Positions 14,998-24,947 are shown, counted from the first letter of the stretch. The stretch: 64,000 nucleotides of DNA from Sphingomonas sp. PP-CE-1A-559 (GCF_004340965.1 NZ_SLYA01000002.1:558001-622000); one strand, 5' to 3'. Program-made: numbers and translations. The notes: generated from the letters alone by a model not told the origin.

Positions 14998-16953
14998 TCA
15001 GTTCCCGGCGCCGCCCTGGCCGAGCAGGTCGGCACGGACGCGCGCGAGTGCGGACGGGTTGGTCTTCACGCCGACATCTGCCCGGACCGCCTTGGCGAAC
15101 TGCTCGACATATTCGCGACCGACCGAGCGGGCGATGTTGCCGCGCGCTGCCTTGATTGCTGCGTCGTTACCGGTCGCGTTGCCGCTCTGGACGTTGTCGA
15201 GCTTGATGACGAACCAGCCGCTGTCGTCGGGCGCCGCCAGCGTCTTGGCGGTGTTCGGCGCCATGCTGAACATCAGCGCGAGCGCGGGCGGGGCACCGCG
15301 CGGATCGGCGGCAAGCTGCGCACGGGCGGCGGTCAGCGTGCGTGCGGGCGGCATCGGCAGCTTGGTCTGCGCCAGCGACTGCTGGATCGTCATGCCCTTG
15401 TTGATGCGCGCGAGCACTTCGCCGGCAACACGACGGGCGGCCTGGCGAGCGCGATCGGCAGTCACGTCCTTGAGCACCGCGGCGCGAACCTGTGCCAGCG
15501 GACGCGGGGCGGAATGAACGACGCGGTCGAGCGCGACGACGGCGAAACCGCCATCGGTGCCGACCTGGACCAACTGCGGGCCATCGCCATCGGCCGCCTG
15601 GAACGCGGCGGCGACGAGTGGCGTAAGCGCAGGGTCGGGTTTGCTGGCGGGATCGTCGGGGTTGATTCCGCTGGCGATCAGCGCGGGCGTGGTGACAGCC
15701 GCGAGCTTCTGGTCGGCGATGACTTCGTCGAACGTCGCGTTCTTCGACAGCGAATCGTCGATCTTGTCGTGGATCGACGAAAGCGCCTCGGCCGACTTCT
15801 GGATACCGAGCGCGGCAGCGATTTCGCCACGCACCTGATCGAGCGAACGGGCCGCGACCTTTTCGACCTTGTCGACCTTGGCGACGGTCCAGCCGAGCGG
15901 CGTGCGGACCGGGCCGATTACTGCACCGCCGGCGGCAGCGAAGACGGCATCGGCGACCTGCGCGGACGTCGTTCCGGCATAGGCGGCCTTCTCGACACCG
16001 GTCTGGGTCGAGGCTTCGAGACCGGCACCGCGAGCGGCGTCGGCGAGGCTGGTGCCACCCTTCACCTTGGCGGCGATCGCGGCGGCACCGGCCTGGTCGG
16101 CGACGACGACCTGCGTGATGTCACGCTTCTCGGTCGCGGCGTAGCGGGCGCTGTCCTGCTGATACGTCTTGGCGATCTCGGCGTCGGTCGGGACGGCCTG
16201 TGCCTTGACGGCCTCGGGCGTGATCATCGCGTAGCGGACGACGCGGCGCTCGGGGACAGTGTAGCGAGCGATGTTGCGCTGATAGAAGGTATTGAGGTCC
16301 GCATCGCTCGGCGCGGGGCCGGCGGGGACGAGGGCGGCAGGAATGAAGCCGATCGTGCCGGTGCGCTTTTCGAGCAGCAGCGATGCGTAGGGCAGCGCGA
16401 GCTGGCTGGCGACCTGAGTCGCGCCGTTCGAGGGCAGCGTCAGCTGCTGCGCGAAGGTGTCACGCTCGATATCGCTGCGGATCTGCGCGTCGGTCAGCTT
16501 CCGCTGCGCGAGCACCTGGCGGTAGAGATTCTCGTCGAACTTGCCGGTCGGGCCCTGCAGCGCGGGGATGCTGGCGATCTGGCCATCGATCGCGCGCTTG
16601 CTGACGACCATGCCCTGCGCACGGCCGAACTGCTCGAGCGCCATGCTGGAGATGATCCGGTCGAGCGTGCCGTCGAAGCCGCCCTGGTTGACGAAGGTCG
16701 CCATGTCGAGCGTCGGCTGCTGCTGGCGGAAGCCCTCCATCTCGGTCTGCGCCTGCGTCTTCAGCTGGTTCGCGGTGACGTCCGCCTTGCCGACCTTGGC
16801 GACGTCGCCGCCGGTGATTCCGGCGCCGCCGGTCATCGAGCTGAGCCCGGTGACGTCACCCGCCGCGAACGCTAGCGCGATCACGCCGAGTACCAGGAAC
16901 GTGATGATCACGCCGACCTTCGAATGGGTAAGGCGGCGGAAGAAAGCGAGCAT
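14998..16953 (-). CDS. ppiD: PpiD-type periplasmic peptidyl-prolyl isomerase / chaperone
   Basis: A 651-residue membrane-anchored periplasmic folding factor. One membrane helix lies at about 13-33 after a short basic N-terminus, with the rest in the periplasm. Residues about 35-190 match the SurA/PpiD N-terminal chaperone domain. The parvulin rotamase domain spans about 255-370 (A-V-I-G-P-V-R-T-P-L-G-W-T-V-A-K-V). The remainder is helical. It is divergent from tpiA. The same ppiD-trpE order is familiar from sphingomonads, although the pathways are unrelated. Confidence 0.9.
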   Translation of the reverse strand: MLAFFRRLTHSKVGVIITFLVLGVIALAFAAGDVTGLSSMTGGAGITGGDVAKVGKADVTANQLKTQAQTEMEGFRQQQPTLDMATFVNQGGFDGTLDRIISSMALEQFGRAQGMVVSKRAIDGQIASIPALQGPTGKFDENLYRQVLAQRKLTDAQIRSDIERDTFAQQLTLPSNGATQVASQLALPYASLLLEKRTGTIGFIPAALVPAGPAPSDADLNTFYQRNIARYTVPERRVVRYAMITPEAVKAQAVPTDAEIAKTYQQDSARYAATEKRDITQVVVADQAGAAAIAAKVKGGTSLADAARGAGLEASTQTGVEKAAYAGTTSAQVADAVFAAAGGAVIGPVRTPLGWTVAKVDKVEKVAARSLDQVRGEIAAALGIQKSAEALSSIHDKIDDSLSKNATFDEVIADQKLAAVTTPALIASGINPDDPASKPDPALTPLVAAAFQAADGDGPQLVQVGTDGGFAVVALDRVVHSAPRPLAQVRAAVLKDVTADRARQAARRVAGEVLARINKGMTIQQSLAQTKLPMPPARTLTAARAQLAADPRGAPPALALMFSMAPNTAKTLAAPDDSGWFVIKLDNVQSGNATGNDAAIKAARGNIARSVGREYVEQFAKAVRADVGVKTNPSALARVRADLLGQGGAGN

Positions 16954-17093
16954 GGACAGCCGATCGACAGGGATGGGAACGCGGTTGCTTTACGGGGGCG
17001 AGGGCGGCTCTTCAAGTCGGGCGCGCAACGTTGCTTGGGGTTGTGCGGGGCGGGTGCTGCGCTATCGCTGGTCAAAACATGCGGGAGATGACG

Positions 17094-17837
17094 ATGCGGC
17101 GTAAGCTTGTAGCCGGAAACTGGAAGATGAATGGGTCGCGCGCGGCGCTGGCCGAGCTCGATACGATCGCTGCGGCAGCGGCTGCGGCGCCAGGCGTTGA
17201 CGTCGCGGTGGCGGTGCCGTTCACGCTGATCGACGCGGCGTCGCAGCGCGTGCCAGGGCTGGCGATCGGCGCGGAGGACGTCCACGAGGCGGATTCGGGC
17301 GCGCATACCGGGTGCGTGTCGGCGTCGATGGTCAAGGAAGTCGGCGCGTCGTTTGCGATCGTCGGCCATTCGGAGCGACGTGCGGACCAGCACGAGACCA
17401 GCCACGACGCCTGGGCGAAGGCGGCGGCGGCGCGGCGGCAGGGGCTGAACGTGATCCTGTGCTGCGGCGAGACAGAGGCGGAGCGGGACGCGGACCGTGC
17501 CGAGCGCGTGGTGCAGGCGCAGATCGAGAAGTCGGTGCCGGACAATGCAGACGGCAGCTGGTTCACGCTGGCTTATGAACCGCGCTGGGCGATCGGCACG
17601 GGACGTACGCCGACGCTGGACGAGATCGCTGCGATCCATGCGATCGCGCGCGCGAAATTGCGGATGCTGATCGGCGACGCGGCGGCGGGGGTGCGGATCC
17701 TGTACGGCGGGTCGGTGACGGGCGCGAATGCGGCGTCGATTCTCGATACGCCGAACGTCGACGGGGCGCTGGTCGGTGGTGCTAGCCTGACCGCGGAAAA
17801 GTTCGTGCCGATCATCGAGGCTGCCGCGGGACTGTGA
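17094..17837 (+). CDS. tpiA: Triosephosphate isomerase TpiA
   Basis: TpiA interconverts dihydroxyacetone phosphate and glyceraldehyde 3-phosphate. The 247 residues form a TIM barrel with Lys11 (N-W-K-M-N-G), His92 (G-H-S-E-R-R), Glu162 (A-Y-E-P-R-W-A-I-G-T-G) and the phosphate-binding Y-G-G-S-V near the C-terminus. I chose the ATG at 17094, with GGGAG 6 bases upstream; the longer frame has no support. It is divergent from ppiD. The secG gene that often follows tpiA is not here. Confidence 0.96.
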   Translation: MRRKLVAGNWKMNGSRAALAELDTIAAAAAAAPGVDVAVAVPFTLIDAASQRVPGLAIGAEDVHEADSGAHTGCVSASMVKEVGASFAIVGHSERRADQHETSHDAWAKAAAARRQGLNVILCCGETEAERDADRAERVVQAQIEKSVPDNADGSWFTLAYEPRWAIGTGRTPTLDEIAAIHAIARAKLRMLIGDAAAGVRILYGGSVTGANAASILDTPNVDGALVGGASLTAEKFVPIIEAAAGL

Positions 17838-17850
17838 CGGTCGTTCCGGT

Positions 17851-17889
17851 CGATCTTGATCCTGATCTGGACGTTTGTGATCAAGATCG
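17851..17889. promoter_or_regulatory. Perfect 11-bp inverted repeat after tpiA
   Basis: Arms 17851-17861 and 17879-17889 are perfect complements around a 17-base spacer. There is no T run. It could be an RNA hairpin ending the tpiA message or an operator for the gene at 17993. Confidence 0.4.
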
Positions 17890-17992
17890 TCGGCGCGGCG
17901 TGTTAAGTCTCGATAAACATGGCGGTCTTATGGTTGGTTAACTGATTCGACGGCTGGGTCGTCGATCGAACAACTGCGGTACGAGGGTGGAT

Positions 17993-18691
17993 ATGGCCAA
18001 GTGGTTCCCCGGTTGCGTGAGTGCCTCGCTGATCGCGAGCGCCGTCCTGTGTCCGATCGCGGCGCGAGCGGAGACGCCGCGTGAGTTGCTGACGCAGGCC
18101 GGGTTCGTCGACCGCGATCGCAATGTCGCGCTGGCGCGGATCGACCGGGCGGCGGCGGCGGCGGGGCAGGCGCTGAGCCGTTCGCCGAACGACGCCGAGG
18201 CCGCGATCATGCAGGCGATGGCGAAGGGGTATCGCGCCAAGCTGCTCGGCAACCGAAGCGAGGCGATCGCCGCGCGGAAGCAATATGAGGCGCTGGTCGT
18301 CCGTTATCCGCGCAATGCGGAGGCGCAGGCTGCGCTTGGCGCATGGCATGTCGGGGTGATCGCGAAGCTCGGGCGGTTCGTCGGGCGTGCGGTCGCGGGG
18401 GCGCAGAAGGCTACCGGGTTCGAGGCTTTGGATCGGTCGGTGGCACTGGGTGGTAACCGCGCGATGTTTGCCGGGCTTGCCGGGTTGTTGCGGTTGGAGC
18501 TTGATCCGAATGATGCTCGGGGACGGGCGCTGGTGGAGACGGCGAGTAAGGCGCCGACGCCGACCGCAATTGACGGGTATGTGCGGAAAGCTGCGGTGGC
18601 AGTGCTGGTGCCGTTGCGCGCTGGCGACGCGAATGCGACGAAGGCTCTGGCGGACAAGTTGCTGCCGTTCGGGCAGTTTGCGACGGGGTGA
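17993..18691 (+). CDS. Exported helical-repeat (TPR-like) protein of unknown function
   Basis: A protein of 232 residues with a signal peptide (hydrophobic segment to about 22, cleavage near A-R-A). The mature part is Ala-rich and helical. At about 55-100 it shows the spacing of tetratricopeptide repeats (S-R-S-P-N-D-A-E-A and Y-P-R-N-A-E-A-Q-A-A-L-G-A-W-H). I recognise no enzyme motifs. It is probably a periplasmic scaffold protein. I prefer the ATG at 17993, with GAGGG just upstream; a GTG at 17987 in the same frame is possible. Confidence 0.65.
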   Translation: MAKWFPGCVSASLIASAVLCPIAARAETPRELLTQAGFVDRDRNVALARIDRAAAAAGQALSRSPNDAEAAIMQAMAKGYRAKLLGNRSEAIAARKQYEALVVRYPRNAEAQAALGAWHVGVIAKLGRFVGRAVAGAQKATGFEALDRSVALGGNRAMFAGLAGLLRLELDPNDARGRALVETASKAPTPTAIDGYVRKAAVAVLVPLRAGDANATKALADKLLPFGQFATG

Positions 18692-18726
18692 TGTCGTCTT
18701 CGCTTGCGCTGTCCCAAGCATCAGCT

Positions 18727-18806
18727 TGTTCCTCCGCGGAGGCGGGGGCCCAGGATCTCACAGGCTGACGTTCGTGACCCTGGCCCCCCGCCTCCGCGGG
18801 GGAACG
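18727..18806. repeat. Type B palindromic repeat pair
   Basis: Head-to-head copies of ttcctccgcggaggcggggg-cc-cagga around a 30-base spacer lie between two convergent genes and reach the stop codon of the aminopeptidase. It may double as a terminator. Confidence 0.8.
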
Positions 18807-18808
18807 GG

Positions 18809-20197
18809 TTAGCTAAGCGAGAACCTTGTCTTCAACATCGCGAACGCGGCGCGGAGGGCGTAAGCTTCGCCGCCCTTCGGCCGCCCCGGCTTGGCGGACG
18901 GGCGCCACGCGAACACGTCGAGATGGGCCCACGCCGCGGTCTTCGGCACGAACCGGCGCAGGAACAGCGCGGCGGTGATCGCACCGGCGAACCCGCCATC
19001 GGGTGCGTTGACCATGTCGGCGATGTCCGACTTCAGCATCTCATCATACCCGTTCCAGAGCGGTAGCCGCCACATCTGGTCGTTCTGTTCCAGCCCGCAT
19101 GCGAGCAGGTCCGCCGCCAGCGACTCGTCGTCGGTGAACATCGGCGGCAGATCGGGGCCGAGCGCGACGCGCGCTGCCCCCGTGAGCGTGGCGAAGTCGA
19201 GGATCAGCTCGGGATCGCTCTCGCCCGCCTTGGTCAGTGCGTCGCCGAGCACGAGGCGACCTTCGGCATCGGTGTTGGTGTTCTCGACCGTCAGCCCCTT
19301 GCGCGTGGCGAGCACGTCGCCCGGGCGGAAGGCGTTGCCGGCGATCGAGTTTTCCACAGCAGGGATCAGGAGATGGAGGCGGACCGGAAGCTTGGCGGCC
19401 ATCACGAGGCTCGCGAGCGCCAGGGCATGCGCCGCGCCGCCCATGTCCTTCTTCATCAGTCGCATGCCGGCCGACGGCTTGATGTCGAGCCCGCCGGTGT
19501 CGAACGTGACGCCCTTGCCGACCAGCGCGATGCGGGGGTGCGACGGGTCGCCCCATTCGAGTTCGATCAGGCGAGGCGCGCGGTCCTTGCTCGCGGCCTG
19601 GCCGACCGCGTGGATCATCGGGTAGCCGGTCGCGAGCGCATCGCCGCGCGTGGTCGTGACGGTCGCGCCGTGGCGTTTGGCGAGCGTCTCGGCAGCGGCT
19701 TCGAGATCGGCGGGCCCCATGTCGGAGGCGCCGGTGTTGACGAGGTTGCGGACGAGCGCGGTGGCTTCGGCGAGGCGAACCGTCTCGTCGATGTGTGCGG
19801 CGTCCGCGGTCAGGAGCACGCGCGGGCCGGTCGCGTCGGGCTTAACGTACCGTGTGAACTGGTGCTGGGCGAGCATCCAGCCAAGCCCGGCTGCGCCGAC
19901 GGGGCCTTCCGCGAGTCGGTAGGTACCCGCAGGCAGCGACGCGCCGAGCGAGGCGATCCGCCAGGGGGACGTGACGGCTTCGTTGCAGACCAGCAGCATC
20001 GACCAGTCGTCCGCGGTCTCGCCGGGCAGGACCGCGCGGTCGCCGGGCTTGCCGGTCAGCCGGTGTGCGGCGATCGTCGTGCGGATGCGCTGCGACTGTT
20101 TGGCGAGCCAGCTTTCATACGCGTCGGGCTCGACGACGTGGATCGTCCGCGCGGGCTGGCCGCGGTCGGGTTGGAGCATCGAAGCGAAGTCGGTCAT
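18809..20197 (-). CDS. M17 leucyl aminopeptidase family protein
   Basis: A 462-residue cytosolic zinc or manganese aminopeptidase that removes N-terminal residues from peptides. The C-terminal catalytic domain has all metal ligands: Lys228 and Asp233 in V-G-K-G-V-T-F-D-T-G-G, Lys240, Asp251, and Asp310, Glu312 and Arg314 in N-T-D-A-E-G-R-L. The N-terminal domain is shorter and more divergent than in PepA. Its ATG overlaps the stop of the upstream beta-lactamase-fold gene by 4 bases (ATGA), so the two are co-translated. Confidence 0.93.
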   Translation of the reverse strand: MTDFASMLQPDRGQPARTIHVVEPDAYESWLAKQSQRIRTTIAAHRLTGKPGDRAVLPGETADDWSMLLVCNEAVTSPWRIASLGASLPAGTYRLAEGPVGAAGLGWMLAQHQFTRYVKPDATGPRVLLTADAAHIDETVRLAEATALVRNLVNTGASDMGPADLEAAAETLAKRHGATVTTTRGDALATGYPMIHAVGQAASKDRAPRLIELEWGDPSHPRIALVGKGVTFDTGGLDIKPSAGMRLMKKDMGGAAHALALASLVMAAKLPVRLHLLIPAVENSIAGNAFRPGDVLATRKGLTVENTNTDAEGRLVLGDALTKAGESDPELILDFATLTGAARVALGPDLPPMFTDDESLAADLLACGLEQNDQMWRLPLWNGYDEMLKSDIADMVNAPDGGFAGAITAALFLRRFVPKTAAWAHLDVFAWRPSAKPGRPKGGEAYALRAAFAMLKTRFSLS

Positions 20198-21585
20198 TGT
20201 GCGGGCGCCACCAAAAGTTGTTCGTATCGGCCGTTCGCGCCGGGCTCGGCATAGGTGCTGAGCGAGAGCGTGCGGTCGGGATAGGTGATGCGGTAGGTGC
20301 GGTTGACGAAGCCGCCGCGCAAGCGGGTCTTGCCGGTTTGTGCGAATGCGGTGGGCTCGCCGAGTGCGCCGAGGCTGGTCTTGTAGTCGGAGAGCGCGAC
20401 CGGCTTGAAGTAATAGTTCGCGTCTTCAGTCAGCCCTTTGCGGTCGAGCGTGCCGGTGCGGAGCTGGTCGTAGACGGCGCGGGCTCGGGCGAGCGCGGCG
20501 GTGTCCTCGGCATTGGCGGGTGCGGTGGGCAGGACGATCTTGGCGACGCCCGCGGCGATGCGGCCCGTTGCGTCGCTGAACCAGCTATTGGTGAGGACGA
20601 CGATGGCCGCCTTGTCGTCGGGATAAACGGTGTTCTCGGACAGGAAGCCGACCGCTTCGCCGCTGTGCTCGACGTAGCGGCGGCCGTTCGCGCTGCCGGT
20701 GAAGACGCCGAGGCCGTAGCCGTTGCTAGATCCGTCGGCGAGTTTGACGGGGGTTTCCTGCGTGGCCCAGTCGTCGGCGGGGAGCGTGGTGCGGTTGAGG
20801 CGGGCGACGTCCCATTTGGCGAGGTCTTCGGCGCTCATCGAGAGTTCGCCGGCGGCGTAGAGCCAGCCGTCCGCGCTCGGCGTTTCGGGGCGGACCGGGC
20901 CGAGCGCGAAGCGGCCATAGCCTTGCGGGTAGGCCTTGCCGATTGCCTTGTCCTGATCGAGCGCGCGGATGTCGAGCGGCTTGAAGATGCGTTGCTGGAG
21001 GAAGGTGAGGAGTGGCTGGTGTGCGACCTTCTCGACGATGAGCCCGGCGACGACGTAGCCGGTGTTGGAATATTGCCACTGCGTACCGGGCTGGAAATCG
21101 AGCGGCTTCTTGGCCCAGAGATCGACGATCTGCTGCGGCGTGACGGGCTTGGCCATCGCCGCGAAACTGTAGTCCTGTGGCCAGTAATCCTGCAGGCCTG
21201 AGGTGTGGCTGAGCAACTGGCGGATCGTGATCCGGTCGCCGCCGGTGATGCCGGGGATGTATTTCGCGACGGTGTCGTCGAGGCTCAGCTTGCCCTCGTC
21301 CTCAAGCAACAGGATCGCGGCGGCGGTGAACTGCTTCGAGATCGAGGCGATCTGGTAGGGAAGTTTCGGGTCGGCCTTGGCGATCGTTTCGGAAGGTTTG
21401 CCGTACGCCTTGGCGAACACGATCCGGCCGCCGCGGACGACGGCGATCGAGGCCGAGGGGACGCCGGTGTCGCCGAGCGCGCCGGTGACCAGCGTGTCGA
21501 TCTGTGCGGTTTCCGCGGGGGTGAGCGATTGCGCGATGGCGGGGGCCGGGAGCAGCGCGGCGACGGCGAGGAGGCGGAGGATCAT
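20194..21585 (-). CDS. Exported serine hydrolase of the beta-lactamase (class C / S12) fold
   Basis: A 463-residue exported protein. The signal peptide spans about 1-19 (cleavage after A-I-A). Active-site motifs of the penicillin-binding/class C fold are present: Ser81 and Lys84 in S-I-S-K, Tyr172 and Asn174 in Y-S-N, and H-S-G in V-E-H-S-G-E. This family includes D-aminopeptidases, esterases and peptidases, so beta-lactam hydrolysis should not be assumed. The coupled aminopeptidase downstream suggests a peptide-degrading role. An about 100-residue extra C-terminal domain follows the catalytic part. Confidence 0.85.
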   Translation of the reverse strand: MILRLLAVAALLPAPAIAQSLTPAETAQIDTLVTGALGDTGVPSASIAVVRGGRIVFAKAYGKPSETIAKADPKLPYQIASISKQFTAAAILLLEDEGKLSLDDTVAKYIPGITGGDRITIRQLLSHTSGLQDYWPQDYSFAAMAKPVTPQQIVDLWAKKPLDFQPGTQWQYSNTGYVVAGLIVEKVAHQPLLTFLQQRIFKPLDIRALDQDKAIGKAYPQGYGRFALGPVRPETPSADGWLYAAGELSMSAEDLAKWDVARLNRTTLPADDWATQETPVKLADGSSNGYGLGVFTGSANGRRYVEHSGEAVGFLSENTVYPDDKAAIVVLTNSWFSDATGRIAAGVAKIVLPTAPANAEDTAALARARAVYDQLRTGTLDRKGLTEDANYYFKPVALSDYKTSLGALGEPTAFAQTGKTRLRGGFVNRTYRITYPDRTLSLSTYAEPGANGRYEQLLVAPAQ

Positions 21586-21749
21586 GCGCCCAACGAAGCA
21601 GAACCGGCGTGCGCGCGCAACGCCGTGATTTTTATTCCGTGGCGGTTGAAGGGGTTAGGCTAGGGCAGAAATGTTGACGGAACACGCCGTGTTACACGCA
21701 CGTTTCATCGTCCGACCGGGAGCCTTTTCACGTCTTAGGGGACACAACC

Positions 21750-21896
21750 ATGCTGTATACCATCGCCGTCATCCTGCTGATCCTCTGGCTGGCAGGCTTC
21801 GCCTTCCATGTTGCAGGCGGACTGATCCACATCCTGCTGGTGATCGCGGTCATCGTCGTTCTGGTGAAGCTGTTCACCGGGCGTAACGTCGTCTGA
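21750..21896 (+). CDS. Small membrane protein of the lmo0937 family
   Basis: A 48-residue protein, nearly all hydrophobic, beginning M-L-Y-T-I-A-V-I-L-L and containing F-H-V-A-G-G-L-I-H, the hallmark of the lmo0937 family of two-helix membrane proteins. The basic C-terminus (K-L-F-T-G-R-N) is expected on the cytoplasmic side. A weak AGGGGA ribosome site lies about 8 bases before the ATG. Function is unknown. The gene is monocistronic and followed by a repeat. Confidence 0.85.
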   Translation: MLYTIAVILLILWLAGFAFHVAGGLIHILLVIAVIVVLVKLFTGRNVV

Positions 21897-21914
21897 CGGA
21901 CTCGCGAACTTAGC

Positions 21915-21996
21915 CGTTCTCCCGCGGACGCGGGAGTCCAGGATTACGAACGGGATTGTTCGAGATTCCTGGACCCCCGCTTTCGCGGGGGAACAG
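21915..21996. repeat. Type B palindromic repeat pair
   Basis: Head-to-head copies of ttctcccgcgga-cgcgggagtcca around a 25-base spacer lie between the lmo0937-type gene and rimO, which converge. Confidence 0.8.
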
Positions 21997-22000
21997 CTAA

Positions 22001-23353
22001 TTAAACGGGAACGCCGTAGAGGTCGTGATCGTCGGCGTCTTCGATCGTGACCGGGACGATGTCGCCTACCGTCAGGTGGCCGGAATCGCGGAGGAACACT
22101 TCGCCGTCGATCTCGGGCGCGTCGGCCTGTGAGCGGCCGGTGGCGCCTTCTTCGTCGACCGCGTCGATGATCACGTCCAGCGTGCGGCCAATCTTGGCCT
22201 GCAGCTTGGCCGCGGAGATGGCCGCGGTCTTTTCCATGATGCGGGCGTAGCGCTCTTCCTTGAGTTCTTCGGGCACGTGGTCGGGCAGCAGGTTCGCCGC
22301 CGCCCCTTCGACCGGTTCGAAGCGGAACGCGCCGACACGGTCGAGCTGCGCCTCGTCGAGCCAATCGAGCAGATACTGGAAATCCTCCTCGGTCTCGCCG
22401 GGGAAGCCGACGACGAAAGTCGAGCGGATCGTGATGTCGGGCGCGATCGTCCGCCAGTTATGGATGCGCTGAAGCACTTTCGCGTCGTTGCCGGGGCGCT
22501 TCATCCGGCGCAGCACCGATGGTGCGGCGTGCTGGAACGGGATGTCGAGATACGGCAGTACCAAGCCTTCAGCCATCAGCGGGATGACGTGGTCGACGTG
22601 CGGATACGGGTAGACATAGTGAAGCCGAACCCACGGCGCGATCTTGCCGAGTTCGCGCGAGAGGTCGGTCATGTGCGCGCGGACGTCTCGGGCTTCGTTG
22701 CGGGACATCGGGCCGCCGGTCTTCACCGGCCAGCTGGCGTGGCGGAGGTCGACGCCGTACGCCGACGTGTCCTGGCTGATGACCAGCAGTTCCTTGGTGC
22801 CGGCCTCGACGAGCTTCTCCGCCTCGCGCAAAATCGCGTCGGGGCGGCGGCTGACGAGATCGCCGCGCAAGGACGGGATGATGCAGAACGAGCAGCGGTG
22901 GTTGCAGCCCTCCGAGATCTTCAGATAGCTATAGTGGCGCGGCGTCAGCTTCAGGCCGGCGTCGGGGATCAGGTTGAGGAATGCGGACGGCGGCATCGGT
23001 GCCGCTTCGTGGACAGCGCCGACGACCTGCTCGTACTCATGCGCGCCGGTGATCGCGAGGACCTGCGGGAAGCGCGCGCGGATCGCGTCGGCTTCCTTGC
23101 CCATGCAGCCGGTGACGATGACGCGGCCGTTCTCCGCGATCGCCTCGCCAATCGCCTCGAGGCTCTCCTCCTTGGCGGAGTCGAGGAAGCCGCAGGTGTT
23201 GACCAGCACGATGTCGGCACCGGCATAGTCGGGGGACATGTGATAGCCGTCACCGCGCAGCTGGGTGAGGATCCGCTCGCTGTCGACGAGGTTTTTCGGA
23301 CAGCCGAGCGAGACCATGCCGATCTTCGGCGGGGAGGGGAGTGTTGTTGCCAT
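22001..23353 (-). CDS. rimO: Ribosomal protein S12 methylthiotransferase RimO
   Basis: RimO adds a methylthio group to an aspartate of ribosomal protein S12. With the start at 23353 the protein has 450 residues. The N-terminal UPF0004 domain carries Cys18, Cys54 and Cys83 for one Fe-S cluster; the radical-SAM domain has Cys151, Cys155 and Cys158 (C-N-H-R-C-S-F-C). A TRAM domain ends the protein (D-V-I-I-D ... G-D-I-V-P-V). The Y-P-Y-P block and this gene order point to RimO rather than MiaB. The frame extends 5 codons upstream, but M-A-T-T is the better start. It is divergent from anmK. Confidence 0.95.
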   Translation of the reverse strand: MATTLPSPPKIGMVSLGCPKNLVDSERILTQLRGDGYHMSPDYAGADIVLVNTCGFLDSAKEESLEAIGEAIAENGRVIVTGCMGKEADAIRARFPQVLAITGAHEYEQVVGAVHEAAPMPPSAFLNLIPDAGLKLTPRHYSYLKISEGCNHRCSFCIIPSLRGDLVSRRPDAILREAEKLVEAGTKELLVISQDTSAYGVDLRHASWPVKTGGPMSRNEARDVRAHMTDLSRELGKIAPWVRLHYVYPYPHVDHVIPLMAEGLVLPYLDIPFQHAAPSVLRRMKRPGNDAKVLQRIHNWRTIAPDITIRSTFVVGFPGETEEDFQYLLDWLDEAQLDRVGAFRFEPVEGAAANLLPDHVPEELKEERYARIMEKTAAISAAKLQAKIGRTLDVIIDAVDEEGATGRSQADAPEIDGEVFLRDSGHLTVGDIVPVTIEDADDHDLYGVPV

Positions 23354-23447
23354 GAAGCCCGCGCACATAGGCGCAAAGTTCGGTTTTTTCTAGGCGGGCG
23401 AATTTGCTTCGGCCATGGATGGGCGGATTGCGCGGGAAGGAACCGAT

Positions 23448-24590
23448 ATGCTGGCGATTGGACTAATGTCGGGGACGTCGCTCGACGGGATCGACGCGGC
23501 GTTGATCGAGACCGACGGCGAGGCGTTCGTGCGACCGATCGCGTTTCGTGGCGAGCCGTATTCGGATGCGGCGCGGGCGCAGCTGGCGGAAGCTACGCGG
23601 ATGGCGCTGACGTTCGACAAGCCGCGCGCTAGTCCGCCGGTGGTTGCGGCGGGTGAACTGATTACGCGCGCGCACGTGTTTGCGGTGCACAAGTTGCTGG
23701 CGGATGCGGGGGTTGCGGCGGCGGAGGTCGATGTGATCGGCTTTCACGGGCAGACGATCGCGCATCGGCCGGATCGGCGCTGGACGTGGCAGATCGGCGA
23801 TGGGGCTGCAGTGGCGCGCGCTACCGGGATCACGACGGTATCGGATTTTCGGTCGGCGGACGTCGCGGCGGGCGGGCAGGGCGCGCCGTTGCTGCCGGTG
23901 TATCACGCGGCGCTGGCGGCGAGGCTGGAGGGGCCGGTCGCGGTGCTGAACCTCGGTGGGGTGGGGAACATCACCTTCATTCCCGGCGGGCGGGACATGC
24001 ATGATTCGCGCGAGATGTCGCCGGAGCGGGCGCAGATGGCGGATCGCGATGGGCTGGTGGCGTTCGATACCGGGCCGGCGAATGGGCTGATCGATAGCTG
24101 GGTCGAGGCGGAGACGGGCGCTCGGTATGATGCCGGGGGGGCGTTGGCGGCGTCGGGGCGGGTCGACGAGACCGTGTTGACGGCGATGCTCGATCACCCG
24201 TTTTTCGATGCGCTTCCGCCGAAGTCTTTGGACCGCAATGATTTTACGATCCAGCCGGCGCGGGGGCTGTCTGCCGCGGATGGGGCGGCGACTTTGACCG
24301 CGTTTACGGCCGCGACGGTGGCGGAGGCTTTGCGGCATCTGCCGGCTCGACCGGTTCGGTTGCTGGTGGCGGGGGGTGGTCGGCATAATCCGACGATGCT
24401 GGCGATGATCGCCGCGCGGACCGGGTTGGTGGTGGAGCCTACCGACGTGCTCGGGTGGAACGGCGATGCGCTGGAGGCCGAGGGATTCGCGTATATGGCG
24501 GTGCGGACGCTGAAGGGGCTGGCGATTAGTTTTCCGGGGACGACTGGGGTGCCAGTGGCGATGGCTGGTGGGGTTGTGGATCGGGTTTGA
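23448..24590 (+). CDS. anmK: Anhydro-N-acetylmuramic acid kinase AnmK
   Basis: AnmK opens and phosphorylates 1,6-anhydro-MurNAc from recycled peptidoglycan to give MurNAc-6-phosphate. The 380 residues have the sugar-kinase fold: G-L-M-S-G-T-S-L-D-G-I-D (phosphate-1), G-F-H-G-Q-T near 100, L-N-L-G-G-V-G-N-I-T, A-F-D-T-G-P-A-N, and L-L-V-A-G-G-G-R-H-N-P. I chose the ATG at 23448 because AAGGA lies 7 bases upstream; an in-frame ATG at 23415 is less likely. amgK and murU elsewhere in this window belong to a parallel recycling route. Confidence 0.95.
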   Translation: MLAIGLMSGTSLDGIDAALIETDGEAFVRPIAFRGEPYSDAARAQLAEATRMALTFDKPRASPPVVAAGELITRAHVFAVHKLLADAGVAAAEVDVIGFHGQTIAHRPDRRWTWQIGDGAAVARATGITTVSDFRSADVAAGGQGAPLLPVYHAALAARLEGPVAVLNLGGVGNITFIPGGRDMHDSREMSPERAQMADRDGLVAFDTGPANGLIDSWVEAETGARYDAGGALAASGRVDETVLTAMLDHPFFDALPPKSLDRNDFTIQPARGLSAADGAATLTAFTAATVAEALRHLPARPVRLLVAGGGRHNPTMLAMIAARTGLVVEPTDVLGWNGDALEAEGFAYMAVRTLKGLAISFPGTTGVPVAMAGGVVDRV

Positions 24591-24633
24591 GGGGTGGCGG
24601 CTGGGCCAATACTACCGAAACTGGAGTAAAGCT

Positions 24634-24857
24634 TGTTCTCCCGCGAAGGCGGGAGCCCAGTCTGGGCTCCCGCCTTCGCGGGAGAACAAGGAGGGGCGGG
24701 CGGTTCGTATTACTGCCACCCGTTACGGTAACCGCACTTCACCTTCTACCACCCCGGCGGAGGCCGGGGCCCAATTGGAAAGGTTGTCGTAACGAAGCGC
24801 GCGCTCAGTCAGCGGCGTCCCCCGATTGGACCCCGGCCTTCGCCGGGGTGGTGGTTT
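24634..24857. repeat. Composite palindromic repeat (type B pair then type A pair)
   Basis: 24634-24690 is a tight type B pair with almost no spacer. 24747-24857 is a type A pair whose spacer contains gtaacgaagcgcgcgc. The gap between anmK and the next gene (24591-24947) holds nothing else. Confidence 0.85.
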
Positions 24858-24947
24858 TCTTGGCGGGGCTGACTTGCTCAATGCACACCAAGCCCGAGCG
24901 TCAGAGCCATGATGCCGGAATGAGTCCGGCATCACAAAGCCCCAAAC

